A stretch of 64,000 nt of DNA from positions 1 through 64,000 of the forward strand of contig JBBQZP010000008.1 of the NCBI GenBank assembly GCA_038207585.1, written 5' to 3'. Both the position numbers and the translations under genes were made by a program. Positions 45,069 through 54,126 of the stretch are shown here, piece after piece. Position 1 is the first letter of the stretch, and each line of letters begins with the position of its first letter. This stretch comes from JBBQZP01 sp038207585. Lineage in GTDB: Bacteria; Pseudomonadota; Alphaproteobacteria; Rhodobacterales; Rhodobacteraceae. The notes below the pieces were generated by a model. It had not been told where the DNA came from and did no database searches. It saw nothing but the letters and a program-made list of their open reading frames with translations.

Positions 45069-46072
45069 AAGACCCGTTCCCCTTTTCCGCCATTGTCGGC
45101 CAGGAGGAGATGAAGCAGGCGATGATCCTGACCGCAATCGACCCCGGCATCGGCGGTGTTCTGGTCTTTGGCGACCGGGGCACCGGAAAATCCACCGCCG
45201 TGCGGGCACTTGCCGGCCTGCTGCCGCCGATCAAGGCGGTCGAGGGCTGCCCGGTGAACTCTGCCACCCCCGGCACCAGCCCGGACTGGGCGCATGTCAC
45301 CTCGACCAGGGTCATCACCCGGCCCACGCCGGTGATCGACCTGCCGCTGGGGGTGACAGAAGACCGCGTCGTGGGTGCCTTGGACATCGAGCGCGCCCTC
45401 ACACGCGGCGAAAAGGCGTTCGAGCCGGGCCTTCTGGCCCGCGCCAACCGGGGCTATCTATATATCGATGAGGTCAACCTTCTGGAGGATCACATCGTCG
45501 ATCTGTTGCTGGATGTGGCGCAATCGGGGGAAAACGTGGTCGAACGCGAGGGGCTGTCGATCCGCCACCCGGCGCGCTTTGTGCTGGTCGGCTCTGGCAA
45601 CCCCGAGGAAGGCGAATTGCGCCCGCAACTTCTGGACCGGTTTGGTCTGTCGGTCGACGTGGCCAGCCCGAACGATATCGCCACGCGGGTCGAGGTGATC
45701 CGCCGCCGCGATGCCTATGAAAATGATACCGAGGTTTTTCTGAAGAAATGGCGGGCGAAAGACACCACATTGCGCAAGAAAATCCTCGCTGCCCGTACGG
45801 CCCTGCCCCTGCTGCAAACCCCCGACAGCGTGCTGGAAGATTGCGCGGCGCTGTGCATCGCCCTTGGCTCTGACGGGCTGCGGGGCGAGTTGACGTTGCT
45901 GCGCGCCGCCCGTGCTTTGGCCGCATTTCAGGGAGCGCCAAGCGTCAACCGCACACATCTGCGCGCTGTCGCCCCCTCGGCCCTGCGCCACCGTCTGCGC
46001 CGCGATCCGCTGGACGAGGCAGGCTCTACCGCCCGCGTCGCGCGCCAGATCAACGACATCCTGCCCGCATGA
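45065..46072 (+). CDS. bchI: magnesium chelatase AAA+ subunit I
   Basis: 335 residues. ATPase ring that with BchD drives Mg insertion by BchH into protoporphyrin IX. Walker A GDRGTGKST at residues 36-44; Walker B and the Asn sensor follow in YIDEVNLLEDHIVDLLLDVA and VLVGSGNPEEGELRPQLLDRF. First gene of the coupled bchI-bchD-bchO set, overlapping crtA before it. Confidence 0.98.
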   Translation: MKDPFPFSAIVGQEEMKQAMILTAIDPGIGGVLVFGDRGTGKSTAVRALAGLLPPIKAVEGCPVNSATPGTSPDWAHVTSTRVITRPTPVIDLPLGVTEDRVVGALDIERALTRGEKAFEPGLLARANRGYLYIDEVNLLEDHIVDLLLDVAQSGENVVEREGLSIRHPARFVLVGSGNPEEGELRPQLLDRFGLSVDVASPNDIATRVEVIRRRDAYENDTEVFLKKWRAKDTTLRKKILAARTALPLLQTPDSVLEDCAALCIALGSDGLRGELTLLRAARALAAFQGAPSVNRTHLRAVAPSALRHRLRRDPLDEAGSTARVARQINDILPA

Positions 46073-47739
46073 CAGACACACCGCCCGCCCCGCCAACCGA
46101 CAGGACCGGGCTGGCCGTTGCCCTGCTGGCGATCGATCCGATCGGTCTTGGCGGGCTGTGGCTGCGCGCCCGCGCCTGCCCGCAGCGCGATAGGGTGACG
46201 GCGGGATTTGACGTGCTGCCCCTGCCCCGCATCCGCTTGCATCCGGGCATCGGCGATGATGCGCTTTACGGCGGCACCGATCTTGCGGCCACGCTGGCCA
46301 CGGGGCGACGGGTGGTGGGCGCGGGCCTTCTTGCGCACCCCGCAGCGCTGGTTCTGACCATGGCCGAACGCTGCCCCGCAGGATTGGCGGTGCGGCTGGG
46401 CCAGTGGCTGGATGCGGGTACGGGCTGCCTTCTGGCGCTGGACGAAGGGGTGGAGGATGAACTGCCCCCCGCCGCCTTGACCGACCGTCTGGGGCTGTTC
46501 CTCGATCTGGAAGGGACGGGCTGGCAAGCGGTCTCCGCCCCGCCCGACCCGGCGCGGGTCGCGGCCGCGCGCGAACGCCTGCCCTATGTAGACACGCCCG
46601 AAGATGCCGCCCGCATGCTTACCGTGACGGCGGCCGGGCTTGGCATCGCCAGCCTGCGCGCGCCGCTCTTTGCGCTGGCCGCCGCCCGTGCCCATGCCGC
46701 GTTGCGCGGCGATGATTGTGTCACGGACGACGACCTGCGCGTGGCAGCCCAGATGGTTTTCGCCCACCGCGCCACAACCCGGCCCGATGACACCCAAGAC
46801 AGCGCCCCGCCCCCGCCGCCCGAGCCCCGCGAAGGCGAAACCAGCCAGACCAGCCCAGAGCCGCAATCCCTGCCCGAAGACATGCTGCTGGAGGCCGCGC
46901 GCGCCGCCCTTCCCGCCGATCTTCTGGCCCGGCTTGCCGCAGGCCGGGCGGCACGGATGGCCTCGGGAAGTTCGGGCACCGGGGCTGCGAAAAAAGGCAA
47001 CCGTCGCGGCCGCCCGATGCCACCGCGTGAAGGCCGCCCGGATGGCCAGTCACGCCTTGATCCGGTGGCAACCCTGCGCACGGCGGCCCCGTGGCAGGCG
47101 ATGCGGCGCAAGCTGCAACCGCAGGCGCCGGGCCTGCTGATCCGCCCGTCCGATTTCCGCCTGCGCCGGTTTCAGGAGACGTCGGACCGGGTGCTGATCT
47201 TTACCGTCGATGCCTCCGGTTCAGCCGCGCTTGCCCGTCTGGCCGAGGCGAAAGGTGCGATCGAGTTGTTGCTGGCGCAAGCCTACGCGCGACGCGATCA
47301 TGTGGCGCTGGTGGCGTTTCGCGGGACGAATGCCGAGCTTTTGCTGCCCCCGACCCGGTCGCTGGTGCAGACCAAACGCCGCCTCGCCAGCCTGCCCGGC
47401 GGTGGCGGCACGCCCCTTGCTGCGGGCTTGCGGCTGGCAATGGAGGTGGCAATCCAAGCCCGCGCGCGCGGCATGACGCCGACCCTTGCCCTGCTGACCG
47501 ACGGGCGCGCGAATATAGCACTGGACGGCACCGCAAACCGACCCCAGGCGATGGAGGATGCCGCACGCATGGCCCGCGCCTACGCAACATCCGGCATCCC
47601 GACGCTGGTTCTGGATACCGCGACCCGCCCACAACCCGACCTGCGCGCGCTGGCCGGGCAGATGCGTGCTACCTATCTGCCGCTGCCCCGCGCCGATGCA
47701 CACCGGATGTCGGCGGTCTTGGGGGCGGCGCTGGCATGA
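46069..47739 (+). CDS. bchD: magnesium chelatase subunit D
   Basis: 556 residues: an N-terminal AAA+ like domain lacking an intact Walker A, a Pro/acid-rich linker (PPPPPEPREGETSQTSPEPQ near residue 245), and a C-terminal VWA domain with MIDAS DASGSAA (about residue 381) and LLTDGRANIALDG. It links the BchI ring to BchH. ATGA overlaps join it to bchI and bchO. Confidence 0.97.
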   Translation: MTDTPPAPPTDRTGLAVALLAIDPIGLGGLWLRARACPQRDRVTAGFDVLPLPRIRLHPGIGDDALYGGTDLAATLATGRRVVGAGLLAHPAALVLTMAERCPAGLAVRLGQWLDAGTGCLLALDEGVEDELPPAALTDRLGLFLDLEGTGWQAVSAPPDPARVAAARERLPYVDTPEDAARMLTVTAAGLGIASLRAPLFALAAARAHAALRGDDCVTDDDLRVAAQMVFAHRATTRPDDTQDSAPPPPPEPREGETSQTSPEPQSLPEDMLLEAARAALPADLLARLAAGRAARMASGSSGTGAAKKGNRRGRPMPPREGRPDGQSRLDPVATLRTAAPWQAMRRKLQPQAPGLLIRPSDFRLRRFQETSDRVLIFTVDASGSAALARLAEAKGAIELLLAQAYARRDHVALVAFRGTNAELLLPPTRSLVQTKRRLASLPGGGGTPLAAGLRLAMEVAIQARARGMTPTLALLTDGRANIALDGTANRPQAMEDAARMARAYATSGIPTLVLDTATRPQPDLRALAGQMRATYLPLPRADAHRMSAVLGAALA

Positions 47740-48632
47740 TTCCCCTGCCAACCGATATGCCCGCGGATTGGCCACACCGTGCGGCCTCACGCATCATCGC
47801 CTGCCCGCCGCACCGCTGGCATGCGCAAGAGATCGGGCCACAAGACAATGCGCAACCGGACGCGCCCCTGATCGTGCTGATCCACGGCGCGGGCGGGGCG
47901 ACACACAGCTTTCGCGACCTGATGCCGCTGCTGGCCCGAACCTATCGCTGCATCGCAATTGATCTGCCGGGCCAAGGCTTTACCCGGTCTGGTGCGCGCA
48001 ACCGGCTGGGGCTGGACGGGATGTCGGAAGACCTTGCCAAGCTCTGCGCCGATCAGGGCTGGCAGCCGGATGCGATCATCGGCCATTCGGCGGGCGCTGC
48101 CATCGCGCTGCGGCTGGCCGAACTGCTGCCTACCCCCCCGAAAGCGATCATCGGGCTGAACGCCGCCCTCGGCGCGTTCGACGGCGTGGCAGGCTGGCTT
48201 TTTCCGATGATGGCCAAGGCGCTGGCGCTGACGCCGTTTGTGCCGCAGATTTTCGCGCGCCTGTCGGGAACCGAGGCGCGCGTGCGCCAGCTTCTTACCT
48301 CCACCGGGTCAGACGCTGGCGCTGAAATGATCGGCCTCTACCGCACCCTTGTCGCGCGCCCCGCCCATGTCGAAGGCACGCTTTCGATGATGGCCCAGTG
48401 GCAGCTTGATGCGCTTCTGGCGCGCCTGCCGGGTTTGCGCGTTCCGGTCCTGCTGATCGCCGCCGATAACGACCGCGCCGTGCCCGCCCGCGTCTCGGCC
48501 GACGCCGCCCGCCGCTTGCCCAAGGCAGAATACCGCGAGATCAACGGCTTCGGCCACCTTCTGCACGAAGTTCAGCCTGCCCTCGCCGCAGCAGAAATCG
48601 GCGAATTCCTGGCGCGCACCCTCGCCCGCTGA
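47736..48632 (+). CDS. bchO: BchO, alpha/beta hydrolase of the Mg-chelatase operon
   Basis: 298 residues with an alpha/beta-hydrolase fold: oxyanion region VLIHGAGGATHSFRDL, nucleophile elbow GHSAGA (Ser118), late Asp (AADNDRAVPARVS) and His (GFGHLLHEVQP). It always follows bchID in purple bacteria and is linked to Mg-chelatase by genetics, but its reaction is unknown. Overlaps bchD by ATGA and is the last gene of the crtA-bchIDO run. Confidence 0.94.
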   Translation: MIPLPTDMPADWPHRAASRIIACPPHRWHAQEIGPQDNAQPDAPLIVLIHGAGGATHSFRDLMPLLARTYRCIAIDLPGQGFTRSGARNRLGLDGMSEDLAKLCADQGWQPDAIIGHSAGAAIALRLAELLPTPPKAIIGLNAALGAFDGVAGWLFPMMAKALALTPFVPQIFARLSGTEARVRQLLTSTGSDAGAEMIGLYRTLVARPAHVEGTLSMMAQWQLDALLARLPGLRVPVLLIAADNDRAVPARVSADAARRLPKAEYREINGFGHLLHEVQPALAAAEIGEFLARTLAR

Positions 48633-48633
48633 G

Positions 48634-48694
48634 TCTTTTTCTGTTCACAAATATCCTGGGGGGAGCGCGGCACGCGCGGGGGGCAACGCCCCCT
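48634..48694 (-). repeat. interspersed repeat, copy 4, between convergent bchO and idi
   Basis: On the minus strand: a GGGGGC-GTT-GCCCCC hairpin (48679-48693), C-rich CTCCCCCCAGGATATTTG, then TGAACAGAAAAAG, ending at the bchO stop. The hairpin just after the idi stop could act as a terminator for idi. Confidence 0.65.
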
Positions 48695-49225
48695 CTACCC
48701 TGCGCGCAACGCCGTGCCGAAAATCATCTCGCGGTGTTCCGCCAGATAGATCCGCAACCACGGCGTAAAGCGTTCGGGCGTCGCCTGTGTCTCCAACGCC
48801 AAAGCCTCCAGATCGACCCAGCGTGTCGCCATCACCTCGGCGGGGTTGGGCACGACGCGCAAGCCTTCCGTCGCGCGGCCCAGATAGACCTCAACCAGTT
48901 CATGCTCGATCAGACCGCCGCCCACATCGGCGCGGTATTCGACTTGCCCTGCATGGATAAGCGGCACGCCCGAAATCCCCAGCTCCTCATCAATCCGGCG
49001 CAGCGCGCAAGGCTCCATCGCCTCGCCCCAATGCGGATGGGTGCAGCAGGTGTTGGCCCAAAGCCCCGGCGTGTGGTATTTCGCAAGCGCGCGCTGCTGG
49101 ATCAGCACTTTCGTCCCGGTCATCACAAAGACCGAAATCGCCGGGTGGCGCAGGCCGCGGCGATGCACCTCCAGCTTGTCCACGGGAACCAGCGCCCCGT
49201 CCACAAAGGCGGGTATCAGGCTCAT
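48695..49225 (-). CDS. idi: isopentenyl-diphosphate delta-isomerase, type I
   Basis: 176 residues, Nudix fold; interconverts IPP and DMAPP. Active-site Cys in WANTCCTHPHWGE (Cys60/61) and the Nudix-like RRIDEELGISG are present. It overlaps the bchP stop (ATGA) and ends the bchG-orf428-bchP-idi run. It feeds the GGPP used for both carotenoids and the phytyl tail. Confidence 0.96.
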   Translation of the reverse strand: MSLIPAFVDGALVPVDKLEVHRRGLRHPAISVFVMTGTKVLIQQRALAKYHTPGLWANTCCTHPHWGEAMEPCALRRIDEELGISGVPLIHAGQVEYRADVGGGLIEHELVEVYLGRATEGLRVVPNPAEVMATRWVDLEALALETQATPERFTPWLRIYLAEHREMIFGTALRAG

Positions 49226-50400
49226 GTCCAGACGGGGGACACGAGGCGCAAAAGGTGGGCCATGTTCTTCAGACCGATCTTGATATGCGCCAGAGGCCGT
49301 GCCGCCACCAGCTTCTTGTTCATATAAGCCTCGAACGTCAGCTTTTGCACATCAACATCGTGGCACAGGCTGACAAAGCGTTCGCGGCGTTCGTCGGATT
49401 TGTAATAAGCGTCCTGCATCGACCGCAACACCTTGAAGACCATCTTGTGGTCCTTCATGAACAACTTGCGCGCCAGCCGCAGATCTTTCGCCCGCCCCGA
49501 GGCTAGGCAGGCTTGCGCCGCCGTGGCCGCCACCCGCCCGCCGACCATCGCATAGAAAATCCCCTCGCCCGACGATGGTGCAACCACCCCCGCCGCATCA
49601 CCCGCCAGCACTACGTCGCGGCCATTGTCCCACCGGTCCATCGGGCGCAGCGGGATCGGCGCGCCCTCACGCCGGATCGTCTCGCACCCGGTCAGCCCGG
49701 CCGAGGCGCGCAGATCGGCGGTGGCTTTTTTCAGGTCAATCCCGTCAATCCCGGTGCCCATGCCGATGCTGGCAGACTCGCCGTGCGGGAAAACCCAGCC
49801 GTAGAAATCGGGGCTGATGCGGCCATCATAGATCACGTCGCAGCGTTTGGGGTCATAGGTGTTTGACGCCTTGGGCGCCTTTACAATCTCATGGTAGGCG
49901 ATGACATAGGGGATCTTGTCGCCGCCGGGCACTTCGGTGCGCGCCACGCCAGAGCGCGCGCCGTCGGCCCCGATCACCAGCTTGGTGGCCGAGCGTTGCT
50001 CCACCCCGGCCTTGTCGCGCCAGACAACATGCGTGCCGTCCACATCCCTCTCGATGCGCAGATAGGTTCCGGTCAGCCGGTCGGCCCCGGCCCCGGCAGC
50101 GCGCACCCGCAGGAATTCGTCGAAATGCTCGCGGTCGACCATACCGACAAAGCCGTTCTCGATGGGGATGTCGACCTGCCGCCCGGTGGGCGAGATCATG
50201 CGGGCGGTTTGAATCCGCGCCACGATCTGCTCGTCAGGAATCGCGAAGTCCTGAATTGCGCGCGGCGGTATCGCACCGCCGCAGGGCTTGATCCGCCCGG
50301 CCCGGTCCAGCATGGCGACCGCATGGCCCTGACGCGCCAGATCCTCGGCGGCAATCGCGCCCGACGGGCCACCGCCAACAACGAAAACATCGTAACCCAT
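49222..50400 (-). CDS. bchP: geranylgeranyl (bacterio)chlorophyll reductase
   Basis: 392 residues, FAD enzyme that reduces three double bonds of the geranylgeranyl tail to phytyl. N-terminal MGYDVFVVGGGPSGAIAAED binds FAD; GDAAGVVAPSSGEGIFYAM is the family motif. The start at 50398-50400 has GGGGAA upstream; a longer open frame on this strand is not homologous. Two bases separate it from the orf428 stop. Confidence 0.97.
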   Translation of the reverse strand: MGYDVFVVGGGPSGAIAAEDLARQGHAVAMLDRAGRIKPCGGAIPPRAIQDFAIPDEQIVARIQTARMISPTGRQVDIPIENGFVGMVDREHFDEFLRVRAAGAGADRLTGTYLRIERDVDGTHVVWRDKAGVEQRSATKLVIGADGARSGVARTEVPGGDKIPYVIAYHEIVKAPKASNTYDPKRCDVIYDGRISPDFYGWVFPHGESASIGMGTGIDGIDLKKATADLRASAGLTGCETIRREGAPIPLRPMDRWDNGRDVVLAGDAAGVVAPSSGEGIFYAMVGGRVAATAAQACLASGRAKDLRLARKLFMKDHKMVFKVLRSMQDAYYKSDERRERFVSLCHDVDVQKLTFEAYMNKKLVAARPLAHIKIGLKNMAHLLRLVSPVWT

Positions 50401-50402
50401 TG

Positions 50403-51686
50403 CTATTCCCCCGGAATAAGTTGCGCGTGGGGCTGGCGTGGCGCCGCCCCCATGATTCGTGCGGCCAACAGGGCCGAGGCAACGAAAAGAACCGCTTCGG
50501 TCACAAACACTGCGCCAAAGGCATCGGGTGCGTCCATCACCAGCCGCAGCGCATCCGCCGCCGCAGCCCCGATCAGCCCGCCAAAGCCCGCTGCCAGCGC
50601 CTGCCCGGCACCCCAAAGACCCATCCGCGTGCCCTCGCGCGCAGACCGCCCCTGCCCGGCCATCGCCATCATGGAACCAATCGCCGCGACCGCAAACATG
50701 CCGTTGAACACGCCCAGAACCACCACGGCGGGCAGAATGGGCAGCGCCGCCGTCTGCCCCAGTGCAGCAATCGCCACAAGGCTTGCCGCCGACCCCAGAC
50801 ATCCGGCAATCACCCAGCCGCGCAAGGTGCCGAGCCCCAGCCCGGTTGCCGCAATGCCAACCGCCAGCATCCCCAGAAACACGCCCCCGTTCTGCGCACC
50901 CGAAAGCTGCGTGGTCTGGCCGGGGGTCAGGTGGAACACCAGACCCGCATAGGGCTCAAGGATCAGTTCCTGCATGAAATACGCGGTCATCGACAGAAAG
51001 ACAAAAAGGGTAAAGCGGCGTGCCTCAGGTTCGGCCCAGACGCCGCGCAGGGCGTCCATGAAGGGCACGTCGCGCGCCTCGGAGGGGCGGTGCGGCAGGC
51101 GGCGTTCGATGCCCCAGACGGCAAGCATGGTCAGGATCAAAGCGCCGATGACGACGAAGCCCACAACCTCCAGCAACCGCGCTGGCGTGTAGGGATCAAG
51201 GAAATGCCCGGTGGTGCCCGCCGTCACCGCAATGCCCGCAATCATCATTAGCCATGTGATTGTTGCAGCAGCGGCACGGCGGCGCGGGTCGGTGTGGGTG
51301 GCGAGCAGCGCCAGCAGCGACGTGCCCGATGCCCCTACACCAACCCCGATCAGTGCATAGGCCGCGATTGACAGCAAAAGCCCCGCCAAGGGCGCGGTGC
51401 CCATGACCACCACGCCCAAAGCCGCGCCAAATCCGCCTAAAGCCAGCGCCGCCATGCCACCCAGAATGAACCGGGTGCGGTTGCCGCCCGCATCAGAGCG
51501 ATGGCCCCAGTTGGGTCGCGTGATCTGAATTCCATAGTGCAAGGCGACCAAAGCGCCGGGCAGCACGGCGGGTAAAGCAAGTTCCACCACCATCAGCCGG
51601 TTCAGGGTTGAGGTGGTCAGCACCACAATCGCGCCAAGACAGGTCTGCACCAGACCAAGACGGAAGATCGCCCCCCAGCCCAGCAT
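50403..51686 (-). CDS. PucC-family transporter-like protein (Orf428/Bch2)
   Basis: About 427 residues with twelve predicted membrane helices, MFS-like. PucC-family proteins in PGCs (LhaA, PucC, Orf428) help bacteriochlorophyll delivery or LH assembly. Between bchG and bchP this one is typical and probably channels pigment between the two steps. QITRPNWGHRSDAGGNRTRF and ASGTSLLALLATHTDPRRRA are family-like. Start is either GTG at 51689 or the ATG at 51684-51686, which overlaps the bchG stop as TGATG; I prefer the ATG. Confidence 0.93.
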   Translation of the reverse strand: MLGWGAIFRLGLVQTCLGAIVVLTTSTLNRLMVVELALPAVLPGALVALHYGIQITRPNWGHRSDAGGNRTRFILGGMAALALGGFGAALGVVVMGTAPLAGLLLSIAAYALIGVGVGASGTSLLALLATHTDPRRRAAAATITWLMMIAGIAVTAGTTGHFLDPYTPARLLEVVGFVVIGALILTMLAVWGIERRLPHRPSEARDVPFMDALRGVWAEPEARRFTLFVFLSMTAYFMQELILEPYAGLVFHLTPGQTTQLSGAQNGGVFLGMLAVGIAATGLGLGTLRGWVIAGCLGSAASLVAIAALGQTAALPILPAVVVLGVFNGMFAVAAIGSMMAMAGQGRSAREGTRMGLWGAGQALAAGFGGLIGAAAADALRLVMDAPDAFGAVFVTEAVLFVASALLAARIMGAAPRQPHAQLIPGE

Positions 51687-52591
51687 CACACCGCCCCCAA
51701 TCCGCGCAGCGCAAAGGCCGCGATCAGCATGCCGGTGATGTACAGCAGAACGCCCGTGCCGTTATACCACGGCGCTTTCGCCTTGGGGTCGCGCAGCATC
51801 ACCCGCATCGCCGCAAACTGGCCCAGCAGCACGCCGGTGATCGCCAAAGCGTAATACGGCTTGCCCCAGATCAGCATCAGCGCAATCACCAGAACCTGCG
51901 CCATCGCCATTACCACACAGGCGATGCGAGCGGCCACATCAGGGCCAAGTGTGACGGGAAGTGAGCGCACGCCGTGCTGGCGATCACCCTCCAACGCCTT
52001 GAAATCATTCAGGGTCATGATGCCATGCGCGCCAAAGGCATACAGGGCGGCGATGATCACCACCTCCAGCCTCGGCGCGCCTGCGGTCAGAACGGCGGCC
52101 CCCGTGAACCACGGCAACCCTTCGTAACACAGGCCAACGAGGCCCGGCCCCCACCAGCCCGACCGTTTAAGCCGCACAGGTTCGGCCGAATAAGCCCAGG
52201 CGGCCAGCACGCCAAACACGGTCGCGCCAAAGCCCCACGGCCCCAAAGTCCAGCCCAAAGCCAGCGACATAACCGACATCGCAAGTGCAATCCAAAGACC
52301 CCAGCGCCCCGGTATGCGGCCCGAGGGGATCGGGCGGTGCGGTTCGTTCACGGCATCGACATGGCGGTCGCACCAGTCATTCGCCGCCTGTGACATGCCG
52401 CAGACCACCGGCCCGGCCAATATCACGCCGACCAGAACCATCGCCCAGTTTTCGGTGAAAGACCCACCCGCCGACACCACGCCGCACAGGTAAGCCCACA
52501 TCGGGGGAAACCAGGTGATCGGCTTGATCAGCGTCAGCATCGCGCGGGGTTGCGGCCAGGGCGAAGTGTGTATGGATAGATTGACAGTCAT
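51686..52591 (-). CDS. bchG: bacteriochlorophyll synthase (geranylgeranyl transferase)
   Basis: 301 residues, UbiA-type membrane prenyltransferase attaching geranylgeranyl-PP to bacteriochlorophyllide a. Asp-rich motif ANDWCDRHVD (N71, D72, D75, D79), later NDFKALEGD. MTVNLS at the start looks conserved, but no ribosome binding site is visible, and a PpsR box lies one base upstream of the ATG, so the message may be leaderless or the start misassigned. bchE and bchJ, which usually precede it, are absent. Confidence 0.96.
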   Translation of the reverse strand: MTVNLSIHTSPWPQPRAMLTLIKPITWFPPMWAYLCGVVSAGGSFTENWAMVLVGVILAGPVVCGMSQAANDWCDRHVDAVNEPHRPIPSGRIPGRWGLWIALAMSVMSLALGWTLGPWGFGATVFGVLAAWAYSAEPVRLKRSGWWGPGLVGLCYEGLPWFTGAAVLTAGAPRLEVVIIAALYAFGAHGIMTLNDFKALEGDRQHGVRSLPVTLGPDVAARIACVVMAMAQVLVIALMLIWGKPYYALAITGVLLGQFAAMRVMLRDPKAKAPWYNGTGVLLYITGMLIAAFALRGLGAV

Positions 52592-52598
52592 GTGTCAA
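52581..52598. promoter_or_regulatory. palindrome TTGACA-N6-TGTCAA over the bchG start codon
   Basis: Perfect 6-base arms; the bchG start codon lies in the centre. It overlaps the PpsR box at 52593-52610. The arms match PpsR half-sites but in inverted order. Confidence 0.5.
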
Positions 52599-52610
52599 CT
52601 AAACATTACA
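52593..52610. promoter_or_regulatory. PpsR/CrtJ box at the bchG start
   Basis: TGTCAACTAAACATTACA fits TGT-N12-ACA; it ends one base from the bchG ATG on the minus strand and contains a TTGACA on the bchG strand. Confidence 0.8.
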
Positions 52611-52658
52611 ACTCCGAGTCGGGCAAGTGTTTTCGGCACCAAGCCGCGCTAAAAGACG

Positions 52659-54086
52659 CTATTCGGAATCGTGCGCCATCAGCCCGTATTTACGCAGTTT
52701 GACGTAAAGCGACTGACGTGACAGGCCCAGCATTTCCGCAGCCGCGACGCGATTGTTGCGGGTCAGCTCTACCGCTGTTTCGATGCACATCTTTTCCACA
52801 ACATCGGTCGTTTCGGCAACGATGTCCTTCAGCGTCGATGACCCAACCAGCTCCATCACCGAATTCGCGCCATCCGGCGACGACCCGAATCCGGGGCGGC
52901 GCAGGGCGTCGGCGCGGCTGGCATCGCGGATCACCAGACCCAGAATCGGATGCGGGCGGTCATTGAGCCATGCGGCAGAAATCTCGGTCGCAATCTGGCC
53001 CGCAAATGCTGTGGTCAACTTGGTCGCATACATCCGCATGTGGCCGGCACGGCGCGCATTGTCGATCAGCACTTTCAGATCAACCATGCCGCGCGCCAGA
53101 TAATCGGCCATCGACTTGCCCCGCACGGCCGCCTGATTGGGCGAATCGGTCAGGTTCAGGAACGCCTCGTTCGCGGCGCGGATGATGCCGTCACGGTCGG
53201 TGAACACGATGCTGTCGATACCGTCGTGATAAAGGCGGTTCAGATTGTCGCCCAATTCATCAACAAAGCCTTTGGTCTGCGCCGGGCTTTCCAGACGGCA
53301 CAGCAAAAGCCGCTCGCCCGCCGCGCGGAAAATCATCGGCACGACGACCAGCCGCTGCTGCGACCGGCGCGCCTGCAGTTCGACCGGGGCTGCGGTATCG
53401 GCGACGGCAAGATTGGCCATGCTTTCCAGAAACTCGCCGCGCCTGCGCCCCTCAAACTCTTGCGCAATGGCGGACCCCATCAGATCGTGGCGCGACCCGC
53501 CCATCATCTGGGCCGCGGCGGCGTTCAGATCGGTGATCCGCCCGCTGCCCATCGAGACAAGCACGATGGCATCGCGCGTCATCTCCATCAGCACGCGGTA
53601 GCGGGTGTCCATCTCGCGCTGGGATTCGTAATCCCGCTCCAACGCCATTTGCGCGGACACCAGTTTTTGCTGCATTTCGGCAATCGGGCGCAGATCGCGA
53701 CCCAGCATCATGATGGAATCGTCCGCCCGCAAGTGATGCAGCGAATAGCGCACCGGAAATTCCCAGATCGTCTGATCGGCGTGGTTCACCTCGACCGAGA
53801 GTGTGGATGACGTCTGCGCTGCCATCAACTGTCCGACGCGCGCCTCGAATTTCGGATAGCTTTCCGAGGTCAGAATATCGCGGATGCTGCGTCCTACCCA
53901 ATCCAGCTGACCAAACGACCGGTGGTGCGGGTTGACAAGTACCGAAACCACATCGCCCGTCCGGCTGACGATCAGCGAGATATCTGCGGCGGTTGAAATG
54001 ATCTCGGATAACAGGTCAGGCGAAATGAGCGGCATAGAGCCGCCATTCAGGATCGTTGTGCCGTTGGTCTTCAAAATCGGAACCAT
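52659..54086 (-). CDS. ppsR: PpsR/CrtJ, oxygen- and light-responsive repressor
   Basis: 475 residues: N-terminal segment, PAS domains (about 25-130, 165-260 and 285-395), and a C-terminal Fis-type helix-turn-helix with NNRVAAAEMLGLSRQSLYVK. Cys263 and Cys434 correspond in place to the redox-active pair (Cys251/Cys424) of R. sphaeroides PpsR. It represses bch, crt and puc genes under air by binding TGT-N12-ACA, and eight such boxes occur in this window. No appA is seen. It lies 40 bases after ppaA. Confidence 0.97.
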   Translation of the reverse strand: MVPILKTNGTTILNGGSMPLISPDLLSEIISTAADISLIVSRTGDVVSVLVNPHHRSFGQLDWVGRSIRDILTSESYPKFEARVGQLMAAQTSSTLSVEVNHADQTIWEFPVRYSLHHLRADDSIMMLGRDLRPIAEMQQKLVSAQMALERDYESQREMDTRYRVLMEMTRDAIVLVSMGSGRITDLNAAAAQMMGGSRHDLMGSAIAQEFEGRRRGEFLESMANLAVADTAAPVELQARRSQQRLVVVPMIFRAAGERLLLCRLESPAQTKGFVDELGDNLNRLYHDGIDSIVFTDRDGIIRAANEAFLNLTDSPNQAAVRGKSMADYLARGMVDLKVLIDNARRAGHMRMYATKLTTAFAGQIATEISAAWLNDRPHPILGLVIRDASRADALRRPGFGSSPDGANSVMELVGSSTLKDIVAETTDVVEKMCIETAVELTRNNRVAAAEMLGLSRQSLYVKLRKYGLMAHDSE

Positions 54087-54126
54087 CTGTAGTGCCTCTT
54101 ACCTGCCAAACAGGACAGGGGCGATT

